From positions 1,457,973-1,521,972 of the forward strand of contig WBVU01000003.1 in assembly GCA_009192285.1 (NCBI GenBank): a stretch of DNA of 64,000 nucleotides. Direction: 5' to 3'. This document shows positions 19,743-29,550 of this stretch, one piece after another. The notes under the pieces are model-generated. The model saw nothing but the letters and a program-made list of their open reading frames with translations. It was not told where the DNA came from and searched no databases. How positions within the stretch are numbered: the stretch's first letter is position 1; the number at the start of each line of letters is the position of its first letter. The position numbers and the translations under genes are program-made. The stretch is from Morchella semilibera. Its lineage: Eukaryota > Ascomycota > Pezizomycetes > Pezizales > Morchellaceae.

Positions 19743-20360
19743 TCTAACGGGGCGGGGTTGGGTCGAGGGCTAAGCGAGGTAGATCCAAGGACGAGAGCAA
19801 GGACAGGGTCGGCTCAGAAGATACCCGAGGCGAGGCAGGTTCAGATTCAGGTTCAGGTTCCAGGACGAGGCAAGAACAGGAGTCTAACGGGGCGGGGTTG
19901 GGTCGAGGGCTAAGCGAGGTAGATCCAGGGACGAGGGCAAGGACAGGGTCGGCTCAGAAGATACCCGAGGCGAGGCAGGTTCAGATTCAGGTTTAGGTTC
20001 CGGGACGAGGCAAGAACAGGAGGGCCGAAGCCAAAGTAATGTATTGCTAACAGAAAGAAGACGTTGCCTAGAGAGGCAGAAACATAGGAAAGAACAAGCA
20101 CTATATATACAACTATCCCCCCGCACCGATAACTCATACCATAGAATCCCATAGAAACTCCTACATTCTCGTATCACCCATACTATTCCATAACCCCAAT
20201 TCTATCCCGTCACTTCCCAATCCCTTCTAGCGCTTACATTCCATTCCCGAGCTCCTTCCTAATCCTTCATTCTACTTCCGACAACCACCGATACTATCCA
20301 ACAACCCTGTTCCGAAGACGCCTTGGCGGGGGGCGAAGTACAGGGGGCGGAGCCGTGATA
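19743..20360 (-). repeat. Solo LTR, family E, TSD ATCGG, with internal 139-bp duplication
   Basis: In its own orientation it runs TATCACGG...CCGTTAGA; it is reversed here. ATCGG occurs at 19738-19742 and 20361-20365. The terminal 139 bp is tandemly duplicated (19743-19881 and 19882-20020), which lengthens the LTR to 618 bp from about 480-494. Confidence 0.9.
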
Positions 20361-20817
20361 ATCGGGGACTCATGAGGGCTCCAGAACCCCTTATAAAGGC
20401 GCAGAGGGCCAGAAGCTCCCGGGCGACGGGGTAGCCATAAAGAGCTGTATATGTTTTTTGCATGAAAATAGGTTGTTGGTGGCCTCCGAAACTTACTAAT
20501 CAAAGCTTGGAAGCCCTCTGGAAGGCTCGGGAGGCGAGAAACAATTAGCGAGGTGTCAGGAGAGGAGGGTAACAGAAGGCTCAGGGAGCCCTCTAGAAGG
20601 CTCAGGAGGCTACATACAATTAGCGAGGTGTCAGGAGAGGTAAGGAGGGTAACAGAAGGCTCAGGAGACTCTCTAGAAGGCTTCGGAGGCCATTGGGAGG
20701 CTCGGGAGGCAACAAATGGTTAGCGAGGTTATTAGGAGAGACGGGAGGGTAATTGCCTTGGCAACGGCCTCCGGAGACCCAGTCAAACCTCTGGAGAGAG
20801 TTTGAATCTTGCTGATG
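20361..20817 (+). repeat. Plavaka right subterminal repeats and terminal repeat
   Basis: About three copies of an 85-90-bp unit (AGAAGGCTC...GGAGGC...ATTAGCGAGGTGTCAGGAGAG...GGAGGGTAA) lie at about 20500-20770. These are the kind of subterminal arrays that CACTA-like transposases bind. The end, CTTGCTGATG (20808-20817), abuts gypsy D1 coding sequence. Confidence 0.65.
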
Positions 20818-21213
20818 GCAATTCCTGGTCATAAATTTCGTAGTTGCATTCAGCCGGGGAATGTTTCTTGGAAAAGAATGCCACTGGATGCAATATTCCA
20901 TCATCGCCGTACTGGGACATAATGCCCGCAGAAACATAGTCCGAGGCGTCGGTTTCCACAATAACTTTTTTTTCAAAGTCAAAGTGGGCTAGAATCGGAG
21001 CCGAGGTGAATGCATCCTTGAGCTTCTGAAACGCTTCTTCTGCCTTTAGGGACCATTCGAACTTTTCGTTTTTCTTGGTCAAAGCGGTAAGCGGAGCAAC
21101 ACCTCAAGAGTACGCATAGATAGATCGCCGATAAAAATTTGCAAAGCCTAGAAATTCCTGGACCTCCCGAAGCTTAGTGGTAGTTTCCCAATCCCTGATC
21201 GTTGATACCTTAC
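20818..21213 (-). pseudogene. Gypsy D1 pol: end of RT and start of RNase H
   Basis: On the minus strand the frame contains LGFANFYRR-type sequence (with substitutions), LTALTKKN, then RNase [22 protein letters not shown] and [10 protein letters not shown]. It breaks off at 20818, where the Plavaka terminal repeat starts, so the rest of RNase H and the integrase are absent here. At 21213 it is interrupted by the family-D solo LTR. An in-frame stop near 21100 (TGA in the Arg/Val segment) adds to the damage. Confidence 0.8.
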
Positions 21214-21792
21214 TATCACGGCGTACCACGGAGTTCGCAGGGAGGGAGGATATTCGAGAATGGGGTTTCGGTTGCGATGTTATTTCTTTGGGTTCTTGGA
21301 GTTTCTATGGGTTTCCATTACACGATGTTATGAGTCATGATTGTGCAGGGATTAGGAGGGGTATATATACGTTGCTACGGATCTTTCCTTTGTTCCTTTC
21401 TTTCTCCTTTCTTTCCTTACGTGTTCTTCCTGTTGTCAACTCTACGGTTTAGTTTCGTTTCGTCTTGTGTCTTTAGCTCTGAATATATTACGTCATAACC
21501 ATAGTTGTTGCCAAGACCTGAAGGGTCTTCAATAGTACCTCGCTTCGTCCTCGCTTCGCTTCGTCCTCGTCTTCGCCCCGTCTTGCTATCCATAGTCCAT
21601 GACCGTAGTCCGCGTCGTCTACTGGTATCTTCGTCTTCACGTCTTCGTCAGAGAGGCCATCTGGACCCTCTGCCCCACAACCCTACTCCTCGGTTAGGTT
21701 CCCTCGTCCTCGTCTCTCGTCCTCGTCTTCGTCTTTGCCTCGGTTGTGTACCTCGGCCCTCTTGTCTGTTGTCTTCGTGTTGCTCCGTAACA
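21214..21792 (+). repeat. Solo LTR, family D, TSD CTTAC
   Basis: It starts TATCACGG and ends CCGTAACA (579 bp). CTTAC is duplicated at 21209-21213 and 21793-21797. A TATA box lies at about 21361-21368, with the leader motif ACGTGTTCTT about 55 nt later. It is the same family as the LTRs of D1 and D2, inserted into the RT of D1. Confidence 0.92.
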
Positions 21793-22345
21793 CTTACTAG
21801 TATCCATTTGGATACCTTCGTGAGTAATAACCAGTCCGAGATACTTGGTCTGCTGAACGTAGAACTCGCATTTTTCAGGTTTAAGGTGAACACCATGAAT
21901 TTGGAACACTTTCAAAATTTCCCGAACATTTTGCTTGTGCTCTTCCAAGGTCTCAGAGTAAATCAATACATCGTCGAGGTAAGCCGTGGCAAAGTCATCC
22001 AAAAAAGGCTGCAGGAGATCATTAATCCAGTGTTGAAACGCAGCGGGAGCATTAGTCAGACCGAAAGGTATGACATTATACTCAAAGTGGCCATAGCGGG
22101 TCCTAAACGCAGTCTTCCATTCATCTCCTTCCTGAATCCTAATTCGGTGATATCCCCAACGAAGGTCCAACTTGGTATAATATTTGGCCTTGGACAGGCG
22201 CGACAGAGTCTCGGGAATCAAGGGCAGCGGATGTCGATTTTTGACCGTAATCTCATTGAGCTTTCGATAATCAACACACAGCTGAAGGGAGCCATCGGAC
22301 TTCTTAACAAACAGAACTGAGGCACCAGCGGGAGATTCAGAATAG
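21793..22345 (-). pseudogene. Gypsy D1 pol: central reverse transcriptase
   Basis: On the minus strand the frame carries the RT fingers/palm motifs: [22 protein letters not shown]-type sequence upstream, [37 protein letters not shown], and the active-site box [10 protein letters not shown] with both aspartates intact. It ends at [15 protein letters not shown], cut by the family-D LTR at 21793. On the other side it is cut by the family-A LTR at 22346 within [12 protein letters not shown]. Confidence 0.88.
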
Positions 22346-22977
22346 TGTCCCGGCGTCTTGGCATCTGTCCCGACAGTTCGGTGGGCAGTGCACGGTTGTG
22401 GTTGTTGGGGAAATGTTAAGCGAGAGCAGGGAACGCGAGGTGGAGGGTGTCGTCATAGGTTTCTAGGAGGTTCGATGGCGTGATGGATTGGTAATGTAAA
22501 TAGCGGAGATGGTGGGGAGGATTACGAGGTGTGGTAGCGACGGGTTTTTATGATATTCTGTGGATGATGATATGTAGTCTTGGCGGACTAGTGGAGGAGG
22601 TATGTTAAATAGCGGGGATAGGTGTTTTCCTTAGTTCTTTCTTTCTTTTCTCTCTGTCTCGTCTTCCTGTTATCTTGGTACATAGGAATCTACTCCTATC
22701 TCTAAGCCATAGCCTCTCGTATCAAATACTTGATCCTCTGACCAGAGGAAACCTATAGTATCTCTTATCGTTCTCGTTGAGGTCCATCTGGTCCTCACCC
22801 TCCCTGCCCTGCGCCCTCGTGCCTTTGCCCTTGTCTTTGCCTTTGCCGGTTCCTGTGCTTGTGCCTGCCCGGTGACGTCCTTGTCTTAGTCACTTTCCTC
22901 GATTGCTCGGAGTGCCCCTCGGGTTCTTCTGTGTTATTATTGTCATCTTCTTCTTTGCGTCGGGTTACTCCGTCACA
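22346..22977 (+). repeat. Solo LTR, family A, TSD AATAG
   Basis: 632 bp, TGTCCCGG...CCGTCACA. AATAG occurs at 22341-22345 and 22978-22982. It interrupts D1 RT between RYSE and SPAG. Confidence 0.93.
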
Positions 22978-23522
22978 AATAGCGAATAAAACCCTTGGAC
23001 AAATTATCGGTGATATAATCCCTCATGGCCTGTAATTCCAAGCGGGACATTCCATATAGCGGACCAAATGGGGGAGCCTTTCCATCCTGCAGGACTATTT
23101 TCAAGTCATGGGGGCGGTGCGGCGGCAGGACGGTGGCCTGGCTCTCCTGGAACAGTGACATAAATTCCTGGAGGTCTTCAGGTACGTGGACTTGGAGGTC
23201 CGGGTTCATTTTTCCCATGAGGGCCTCGTCGATAGCCTGAAGTGAGGCGCAGAAGAGTTTATTCTATCGGCGCCGAGCAAGACCTACAAAGGGTACAGCC
23301 CCAATGGCCGCAATCTGGATAGTCGGAGCATCTGGAAACAAAACCGAAATTCCTTTGGCAGTAACCGAGGTATGGAACCGGGATGCAAAAGTCAGAATCA
23401 AAGATGATCTTATTCGTCTTTGGTCTGATAGCTAAATCATGTCGCCTCATCCAAGGAATACCCATTACTATTGGGTAGTGTCCTAACTTGGTTACGAAAA
23501 ACGGAGCAAGTTCCTGATGGCC
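22978..23522 (-). pseudogene. Gypsy D1 pol: protease end and RT start
   Basis: On the minus strand it reads APFFVTKLGHYPIVMGIPWM (C-terminal half of the aspartic protease), then degenerates by small deletions after IIFDSDFC. It regains frame for [20 protein letters not shown] and [11 protein letters not shown], the conserved start of gypsy RT. D2 (42909-43586) shows what the damaged middle should look like. The segment is cut by C1 at 23522, with TGGCC as target duplication. Confidence 0.82.
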
Positions 23523-23989
23523 TATCACGGCGTGGAACATGGTCTAGCGGTGTTGCGGGAAGAGGGATTAGTCAGGGATTCTTCTAGGTTCTTTGGTTTT
23601 CGGAAGCAGGGGTTTAGTTCGGTAATAGGGGTTTAGGATTCGGAGATAAGGCTAGGTTCGGGGTTACGGGTCTTGGGAGATTCTATGGGGTTCTGTACAG
23701 GGTTACGTGGATGAGTCATTGTGTCGGCATGTGGTGTATATATAGGGGTCTCGTTCGGGCTTGTAGATAGTTCTTTTCCTTTCCTCTTCACGCAACCTTC
23801 CTATCTCCAGGAGTTTGTAGTCCTCTCGAATATACTCAGGGTTCTGGTTCTATTTCACGTCTCGCCTCGCCCCATAGTCTCGCCCCGTACCATAGTCTTG
23901 CCCCGTCCACCGCGAATACCACTGTTACGTCCCGCCTAGGTAGTATACCTTGGCTCGATTCGTTCTATACTCCGCTTCGCTCCGTGATA
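23523..23989 (+). repeat. 5' LTR of gypsy C1
   Basis: TATCACGG...CCGTGATA, a perfect inverted end. A TATA box (GTGTATATATAGG) lies at about 23735-23745. The leader motif ACGCAACCTT is at 23790-23799, about 53 nt downstream, which would put it at or near the 5' end of the transcript. Confidence 0.93.
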
Positions 23990-23991
23990 CT

Positions 23992-24001
23992 AAGGTTGCG
24001 T
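23992..24001 (+). other. Primer-binding site of gypsy C1 (self-priming type)
   Basis: AAGGTTGCGT, two bases after the LTR, is the exact reverse complement of the LTR leader motif ACGCAACCTT (23790-23799). It does not begin with TGG. This is the arrangement of Tf1/sushi-type elements, whose own transcript end primes minus-strand synthesis. Confidence 0.65.
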
Positions 24002-24053
24002 CTCCAACGCCAACCTATACTACACACATTGATACAACATCTTATTATCTACC

Positions 24054-25421
24054 ATGTCGCAAGCAGACCCTATGGAAGAGTCAGAAGGACTCTACGAGAT
24101 CCTCCAGAGGGATCTTGATACATTCGTAGCCGCACACCCTACCGTCGCTGACGACGCCAGCGAGGAAGCTAAGAAAATCAATGATTTAATGTTCCGCGCT
24201 CAACAAGCCGTCAAACAACTTATCATCAATTGGCAGGAAGAAATAGAGGATGGGGATGAAGCTCGAAAAGAATGGACCAAGAAATTGACAAAGTTGGGAA
24301 GGGAGAATCAAGAGTTAGAGGGACAAATAACAGTCCTCGAAGCTCAGGTCACCACCCTCCAGACCCAAGTAAGAACCGCAAACCAAGCAACGCAATCCGC
24401 CGAAGCCGCCCTCGCCGCCCAGATCGCACTCCCGCCTCCTCCTCCACCTCCGGTAGCAGACCCTATTCCGCCACCCCCTTCTCGACGTCGCAACCGCCTC
24501 TTAGAAAGCATTACCCTTACCCAAGAACCAAGACCTGAAAGGTCAGAGAAGCTTCCGGACCCAGAGAAATATCGCGGCAATAGGAAGGGACTTCCTCAAT
24601 TTAAAAATATGTTGAAACTCAAGTTGTTGGGCAATGCCGATAGGTACCCCACTCTGCAGAACCAGTTAACCTATGCCATTTCTCGCTTGGAGGGCCCCGC
24701 TGCCGATCAGTTCATGCCCTATATTACCACCATCGGCATTAACCTCCCATCCATGGGAAGGTTCTTCGAAATTCTGGATACAGCCTTTGGGGACCCAGAC
24801 CAGGTAGGTACTGCTCGTCGCGCTCTTAGGAGAATAAGACAACTCAATCGCCCCTTCTCGGAGTACTTCGCCGAGTTCCAACGCTACGCCGCCGAAGCTG
24901 GAATGGGAGAGACTGCCAATGTGGAAGCCCTCATGGAAGGCCTGAGCGAGGAACTCACCAAGCTCATGGTCCACGAGGAGACCCCCGCCACCGTTACCGA
25001 ACTCGCCATTATCCTCCAACGCTTGGACAACAAGCAGCAGATAATTACTGCTCGCTACCGCCCTCGCTACCAGGCCCCTGTACCTCGTTACTCAGCTCCG
25101 CCTCCTCCGGCTCCCCGCTATCAAGCTCCCGCTCGCCCTAACCCCCCTGCTGCTCATCCGTCTCACACACCAGGAGGAGTAGTTCCTATGGATTTGTCAA
25201 CTGGTCGTGGCCGCCCGGACCCTCAGGAAAGAGAGGCCCGCCGCGTAGAGAATAGGTGTTTTTATTGTGGAGGTGTAGGACACCTCGTTAGGGAATGCCC
25301 GCAGGCGCCGGCTTCTAGGAAATCAGCCCCCAGGATGAGGGGAGCTAGGGCAGAGGTTAGAAGAGAAGAGAAGGAAGAAGCCTCCGGCGACGAAGCGTTA
25401 AAAGATTTTTCCCTAGACTGA
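24054..25421 (+). CDS. gag: Gypsy C1 Gag with CCHC zinc knuckle (455 aa)
   Basis: Particle protein. Residues 1-130 are acidic and helical and form a probable coiled coil (QELEGQITVLEAQVTTLQ). A short Pro-rich linker follows, then the capsid-like core (FKNMLKLKLLGNADRYPTL and IRQLNRPFSEYFAEFQRY). A Pro/Ala/Arg-rich stretch leads to one zinc knuckle, CFYCGGVGHLVREC. The tail is basic and then acidic. The ATG at 24054 is in the context ACCATGT, 65 bp after the LTR. The frame is fully open to a TGA at 25419-25421, inside the proposed frameshift hairpin. Copy C2 has the same protein with one stop. Confidence 0.93.
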   Translation: MSQADPMEESEGLYEILQRDLDTFVAAHPTVADDASEEAKKINDLMFRAQQAVKQLIINWQEEIEDGDEARKEWTKKLTKLGRENQELEGQITVLEAQVTTLQTQVRTANQATQSAEAALAAQIALPPPPPPPVADPIPPPPSRRRNRLLESITLTQEPRPERSEKLPDPEKYRGNRKGLPQFKNMLKLKLLGNADRYPTLQNQLTYAISRLEGPAADQFMPYITTIGINLPSMGRFFEILDTAFGDPDQVGTARRALRRIRQLNRPFSEYFAEFQRYAAEAGMGETANVEALMEGLSEELTKLMVHEETPATVTELAIILQRLDNKQQIITARYRPRYQAPVPRYSAPPPPAPRYQAPARPNPPAAHPSHTPGGVVPMDLSTGRGRPDPQEREARRVENRCFYCGGVGHLVRECPQAPASRKSAPRMRGARAEVRREEKEEASGDEALKDFSLD

Positions 25422-25437
25422 GTAGCTCACTCCAGGG
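25397..25437 (+). promoter_or_regulatory. Putative -1 frameshift signal of gypsy C1
   Basis: G TTA AAA (25397-25403) is in the gag frame, followed by 7 nt. Then comes a small hairpin: outer arms CCCT (25411-25414) and AGGG (25434-25437), inner arms GAGT (25420-25423) and ACTC (25429-25432). The gag TGA sits at the base of the inner stem. C2 has GTTAAAG and a longer inner stem (GAGTG/CACTC). Pol is open in the -1 frame from here and its first long ORF lacks an ATG. Confidence 0.6.
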
Positions 25438-28400
25438 ACGGTTAAAGGACTTTTCTAAGCTTTCGGTTTCTGGGTTTTCGGTTTCGGAGAAGGATGTGGA
25501 TGGGAATCAATTAGTCGTAACTTGCTCAATTTCTCAAAATAAAGATTCTTTTATTCCATCATATGCCCTCATTGATACTGGCGCCTCAGGATACGCGTTT
25601 ATAGATAAGGACTTCGTATGCCACCATAAACTCAAGACTATTCCTCTTATTCTCCCTCGACACATAGACGTAATAGACGGTAGACCTATCGAATCAGGAA
25701 AGGTCACCCATAAGGTCATCCTCAGTCTCGATATCAATGGCCACAGAGAGGACGCCCCCTTCTTTGTCACTCAACTAGGTCATTATCCTATAGTTATGGG
25801 CCTTCCTTGGATGCGCAGGCATGCAACAACGATACTACCCGCCGATAACGAAATACAATTCAATTCTTCAAGCTGTATAAAGAATTGTTCCCTTACTCAC
25901 ACCAAGATTATTGCTAAAGGGATCTCTATTGAGCCTCCCGCTAAACCAATAACAAATATCTCCGTTATTACCTCATACGCATTCCATAGACTTATCAATA
26001 AGAAACGAAAAGGAATGAAACTCTACTCTACCACGCTCAAAGCCCTCGACGACCTCCTGGCCCAAATGCCTAAGGACCCCCGAGTACTCGTCCCCGTCGA
26101 ACATCATCAATATCTACATCTTCTCAGTGAACCAAATGCCTCCAAACTCCCTCCTCATCGCACCGAATACGATCTTTTCATTGACATACAGGAAGGAAAA
26201 ACTGTACCGTTCGGACCTATGTACGGGATGACCCGATTGGAACTCCAGGCACTCAGGGATTATTTAGCAGAGTATCTATCCAATGGACGGATTCGACATA
26301 GCACCTCTCCCGCAGGCTCCCCGGTACTGTTTGTCAAAAAGGCTGATGGCTCCCTCCGACTTTGTGTTGACTATAGAAAATTGAATGCTGTAACGGTGAA
26401 GAATCGACATCCTCTTCCCCTAACACCAGAGACGTTTATGGGTATCTCCTCCGCCAAGTATTTCACCAAGCTAGATCTTCGTAATGGATATCATCAGTTG
26501 AGAATCAGGGAAGGAGACGAGTGGAAAACAGCATTTAGGACGCGGTATGGACACTTTGAATATACCGTCATGCCCTTTGGGTTAACCAACGCCCCTGCTG
26601 CATTTCAACATTGGGTCAACGATATGCTTCGCCCTTATCTCGACCATTTTGCAACCGCATATCTTGATGATATACTTATATACTCGGCCACCCTCGAAGA
26701 ACACAAAGAACATGTCGACAAGGTACTTCGGATACTCGATAAAAATCAGGTTCATCTTAAACCAGAAAAATGCGAATGGCATGTCAAAGAAACCATGTAT
26801 CTCGGCTTTGTTCTCACACCCGAAGGGATCAAGATGGACGAGTCCAAAGTGGCTACTATAAGAAATTGGGAAAACCCCACTTGCCTGAAAGATGTGCAAG
26901 AATTCCTAGGGTTTGCGAATTTCTATCGACGATTTATCTACGCGTACTCAAGGATAGTATCTCCCCTGACCGCCCTAACAAAGACAGGAGTGGTATTCAA
27001 ATGGACAGACAAGACGGAAAAAGCGTTTCAGGATCTTAAGCTCGCATTTACCACCGCTCCCATCCTTAGACATTTCGACCCCGACCGGGAAATTATTGTG
27101 GAAACAGACGCCTCCGACTACGTCTCGGCCGCTATTATGACACAGAGAGATAACGAAGGAATTCTGCACCCAGTTGCCTTTTTCTCCAAGAAACATACAC
27201 CAGCGGAATGTAACTATGAAATATACGATAAAGAACTACTGGCAATTATTCGGGGATTTGAAGAATGGCGTTATTTTCTAGAAACAGCCTCATATCCTAT
27301 CAAGGTCCTAACAGATCATAGGAACCTTGAATACTTTATGTCAACTAAGTTACTAAATCGTCGACAAACCCGCTGGTCAGAATTTTTATCACGCTTCGAT
27401 TTTGTTATTCAGTTTCGTCCAGGAAAACAAGGAGGAAAGCCGGATGCACTCACCAGACGATCAGGGATCTCCCTAAGGAGGGGGACGAACGCCTCGCGTA
27501 TCAGTATCAGACCGTGCTGAAGAGAAAAAATTTGGATAATAAGCTAAGTTTGTTGGCGGGTTCTTTGACAAATGAACCCGCTGAAGGAGCGTCTACTGTT
27601 CAGGAGTTATTTATGAAAGCTTACCAAGAAGATAGTTTTCCGAGCAAGGTACTCACGATGCTAAAAGACGGCACGAAACAATCGAAACAAATTTCACTCG
27701 CCGAATGCGCGGAAAACGAAGACGGACTTCTTCTGTATCGACGCAAACTCTTCGTACCAGAACACGAGGAGTTACAACTTAGACTTCTCCAGGAGTATCA
27801 TGATAAACCATCAGCAGGACACCCGGGCAGAGCAAAAACCCTAGAGTTACTCAGTCGCGAATATTACTGGCCGAACATGCGGAAATATACTGACCGCTAT
27901 GTCATGAATTGTCACATCTGCCGTCGAAGCAAGTAAATCGCAATGCCCCTCAAGGAGTTCTTCGTCCTCTCTCAGTCCCTAAAGCACCATGTACGGACGT
28001 TTCAATGGACTTCGTCACGGGACTACCCCTTAGCAATAATTACAATGCCATTCTCGTCGTTGTTGATAGGCTCACCAAAATGAGACACTTTATTCCATGC
28101 ACCGAAGAATCAGGAGCTCGGGACGTTGCCCGAATGTATTTAGAGAACGTTTGGAAGCTACATGGCCTACCGGAAAAGATAGTCTCAGATCGCGGCACAC
28201 AATTTACCTCAGATTTCTGGAAATCACTATGCGAGCGCCTCGAAATTTCTCCTCGTTATTCCACTGCGTTTCACCCTCAGACGGATGGTCAGACTGAAAG
28301 AATTAATGCTATTATGGAGCGATATCTTCGCAGCTATGTGGACTATCAACAGGATAACTGGGCTACTTATCTACCCATGGCGGAGTTTGCGAATAATAAC

Positions 28401-29060
28401 CATGTTTCTGAGTCAACCAAGCTCTCGCCCTTTGAAGCCAACTATGGTCGTCATCCTCGTATGAACTTTGGTCCTCTACGACATGGCACTACTACCAACG
28501 AGGACCAGGCTAATACCATGGCAAGAGATATGTCAGAAGTGTTTGACTTCCTCCGGGCGGAGATGTTTAGAGCTCAACGGATACAGGAAGAAACGGCCAA
28601 TGCAAGTCGTACTCCGGCACCACGATATATGATCGGGGATAAGGTATGGCTGTCTACTCGTAATTTGTTAACAAAGAGACCGTCGAAGAAATTAGACTGG
28701 AAGCAAGTCGGACCCTACCCGATCTCTCGCGTCGTCAGCCCCTATGCCTACGAACTTACACTGCCCTCGTCAATGAAGGTTCATCCAGTGTTTCATGTTT
28801 CATTACTTTCGCCTGCTGTCAACGATCCCGTACCAGGTCAATTACAAATACCTCCACCCCCCGTCGAGATCGAAGGCGAACAAGAGTGGGAAGTTGATGC
28901 TATTTTGGACTCACGGAAGCGACGTGGAAGACTTGAGTATCTTGTTCGATATACCGGTTACGACGAGCCATCATGGCAACCCTACGGCGATGTGGACAAC
29001 TCTCCTGAGTTAGTCAAAGATTTTCATGAACGATATCCACGCAAGCCTAAGAGGACTTAG
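25404..29060 (+). pseudogene. pol: Gypsy C1 Pol, near-intact with two one-base deletions
   Basis: In order: protease (ALIDTGASGYAFID), reverse transcriptase with YLDDILIYS, RNase H ([14 protein letters not shown]), integrase zinc region (H..H..CHIC), core (VSDRGTQFTSDFWK and HPQTDGQTERINAIMERYLR) and a chromodomain (WEVDAILDSRKRRGRLEYLVRYTGYDEPSW). The frame shifts once near 27463, in a G run (GGG where C2 has GGGG), and once near 27931 (AGCAAGTAAAT against AGCAAAGCAAAT in C2). Otherwise there is no stop from gag to the TAG at 29058-29060. With identical LTRs, either the copy mutated just after insertion or these are sequencing errors in homopolymers; the nearby assembly shows such errors. 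Confidence 0.9.
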
Positions 29061-29083
29061 GCCTCAGAGGGGGACCTAATATC

Positions 29084-29550
29084 TATCACGGCGTGGAACA
29101 TGGTCTAGCGGTGTTGCGGGAAGAGGGATTAGTCAGGGATTCTTCTAGGTTCTTTGGTTTTCGGAAGCAGGGGTTTAGTTCGGTAATAGGGGTTTAGGAT
29201 TCGGAGATAAGGCTAGGTTCGGGGTTACGGGTCTTGGGAGATTCTATGGGGTTCTGTACAGGGTTACGTGGATGAGTCATTGTGTCGGCATGTGGTGTAT
29301 ATATAGGGGTCTCGTTCGGGCTTGTAGATAGTTCTTTTCCTTTCCTCTTCACGCAACCTTCCTATCTCCAGGAGTTTGTAGTCCTCTCGAATATACTCAG
29401 GGTTCTGGTTCTATTTCACGTCTCGCCTCGCCCCATAGTCTCGCCCCGTACCATAGTCTTGCCCCGTCCACCGCGAATACCACTGTTACGTCCCGCCTAG
29501 GTAGTATACCTTGGCTCGATTCGTTCTATACTCCGCTTCGCTCCGTGATA
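29084..29550 (+). repeat. 3' LTR of gypsy C1
   Basis: 467 bp, apparently identical to the 5' LTR. It is preceded by the purine tract CAGAGGGGGACCTAA at about 29065-29079 and followed by TGGCC. Confidence 0.93.

Larger units (their letters stand above)
14384..20817 (+). mobile_element. Plavaka-type (CMC superfamily) DNA transposon, decayed
   Basis: The element holds a transposase on the plus strand, a divergent companion gene and repeat-rich ends. The right end is set at 20817. There the element's TTGCTGATG interrupts the RNase H frame of gypsy D1, and its inverted form CATCAGCAAG equals the terminal repeat of the 137-bp MITEs in this window. The left end is approximate. A family-E solo LTR is inserted at 19743-20360. 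Confidence 0.65.
23523..29550 (+). mobile_element. Gypsy C1, full length (6028 bp), TSD TGGCC, youngest insertion
   Basis: Both LTRs are 467 bp and look identical by eye, which implies very recent insertion. TGGCC is duplicated at 23518-23522 and 29551-29555. Gag is intact. Pol is interrupted only by two one-base deletions. It is inserted into the protease of D1. Confidence 0.95.

Noticed and set aside
25496-25498. Separate start codon for gypsy C1 pol
   Set aside because: The codon is GTG, not ATG, and the frame is open upstream to the slippery site; frameshifting explains pol expression better.
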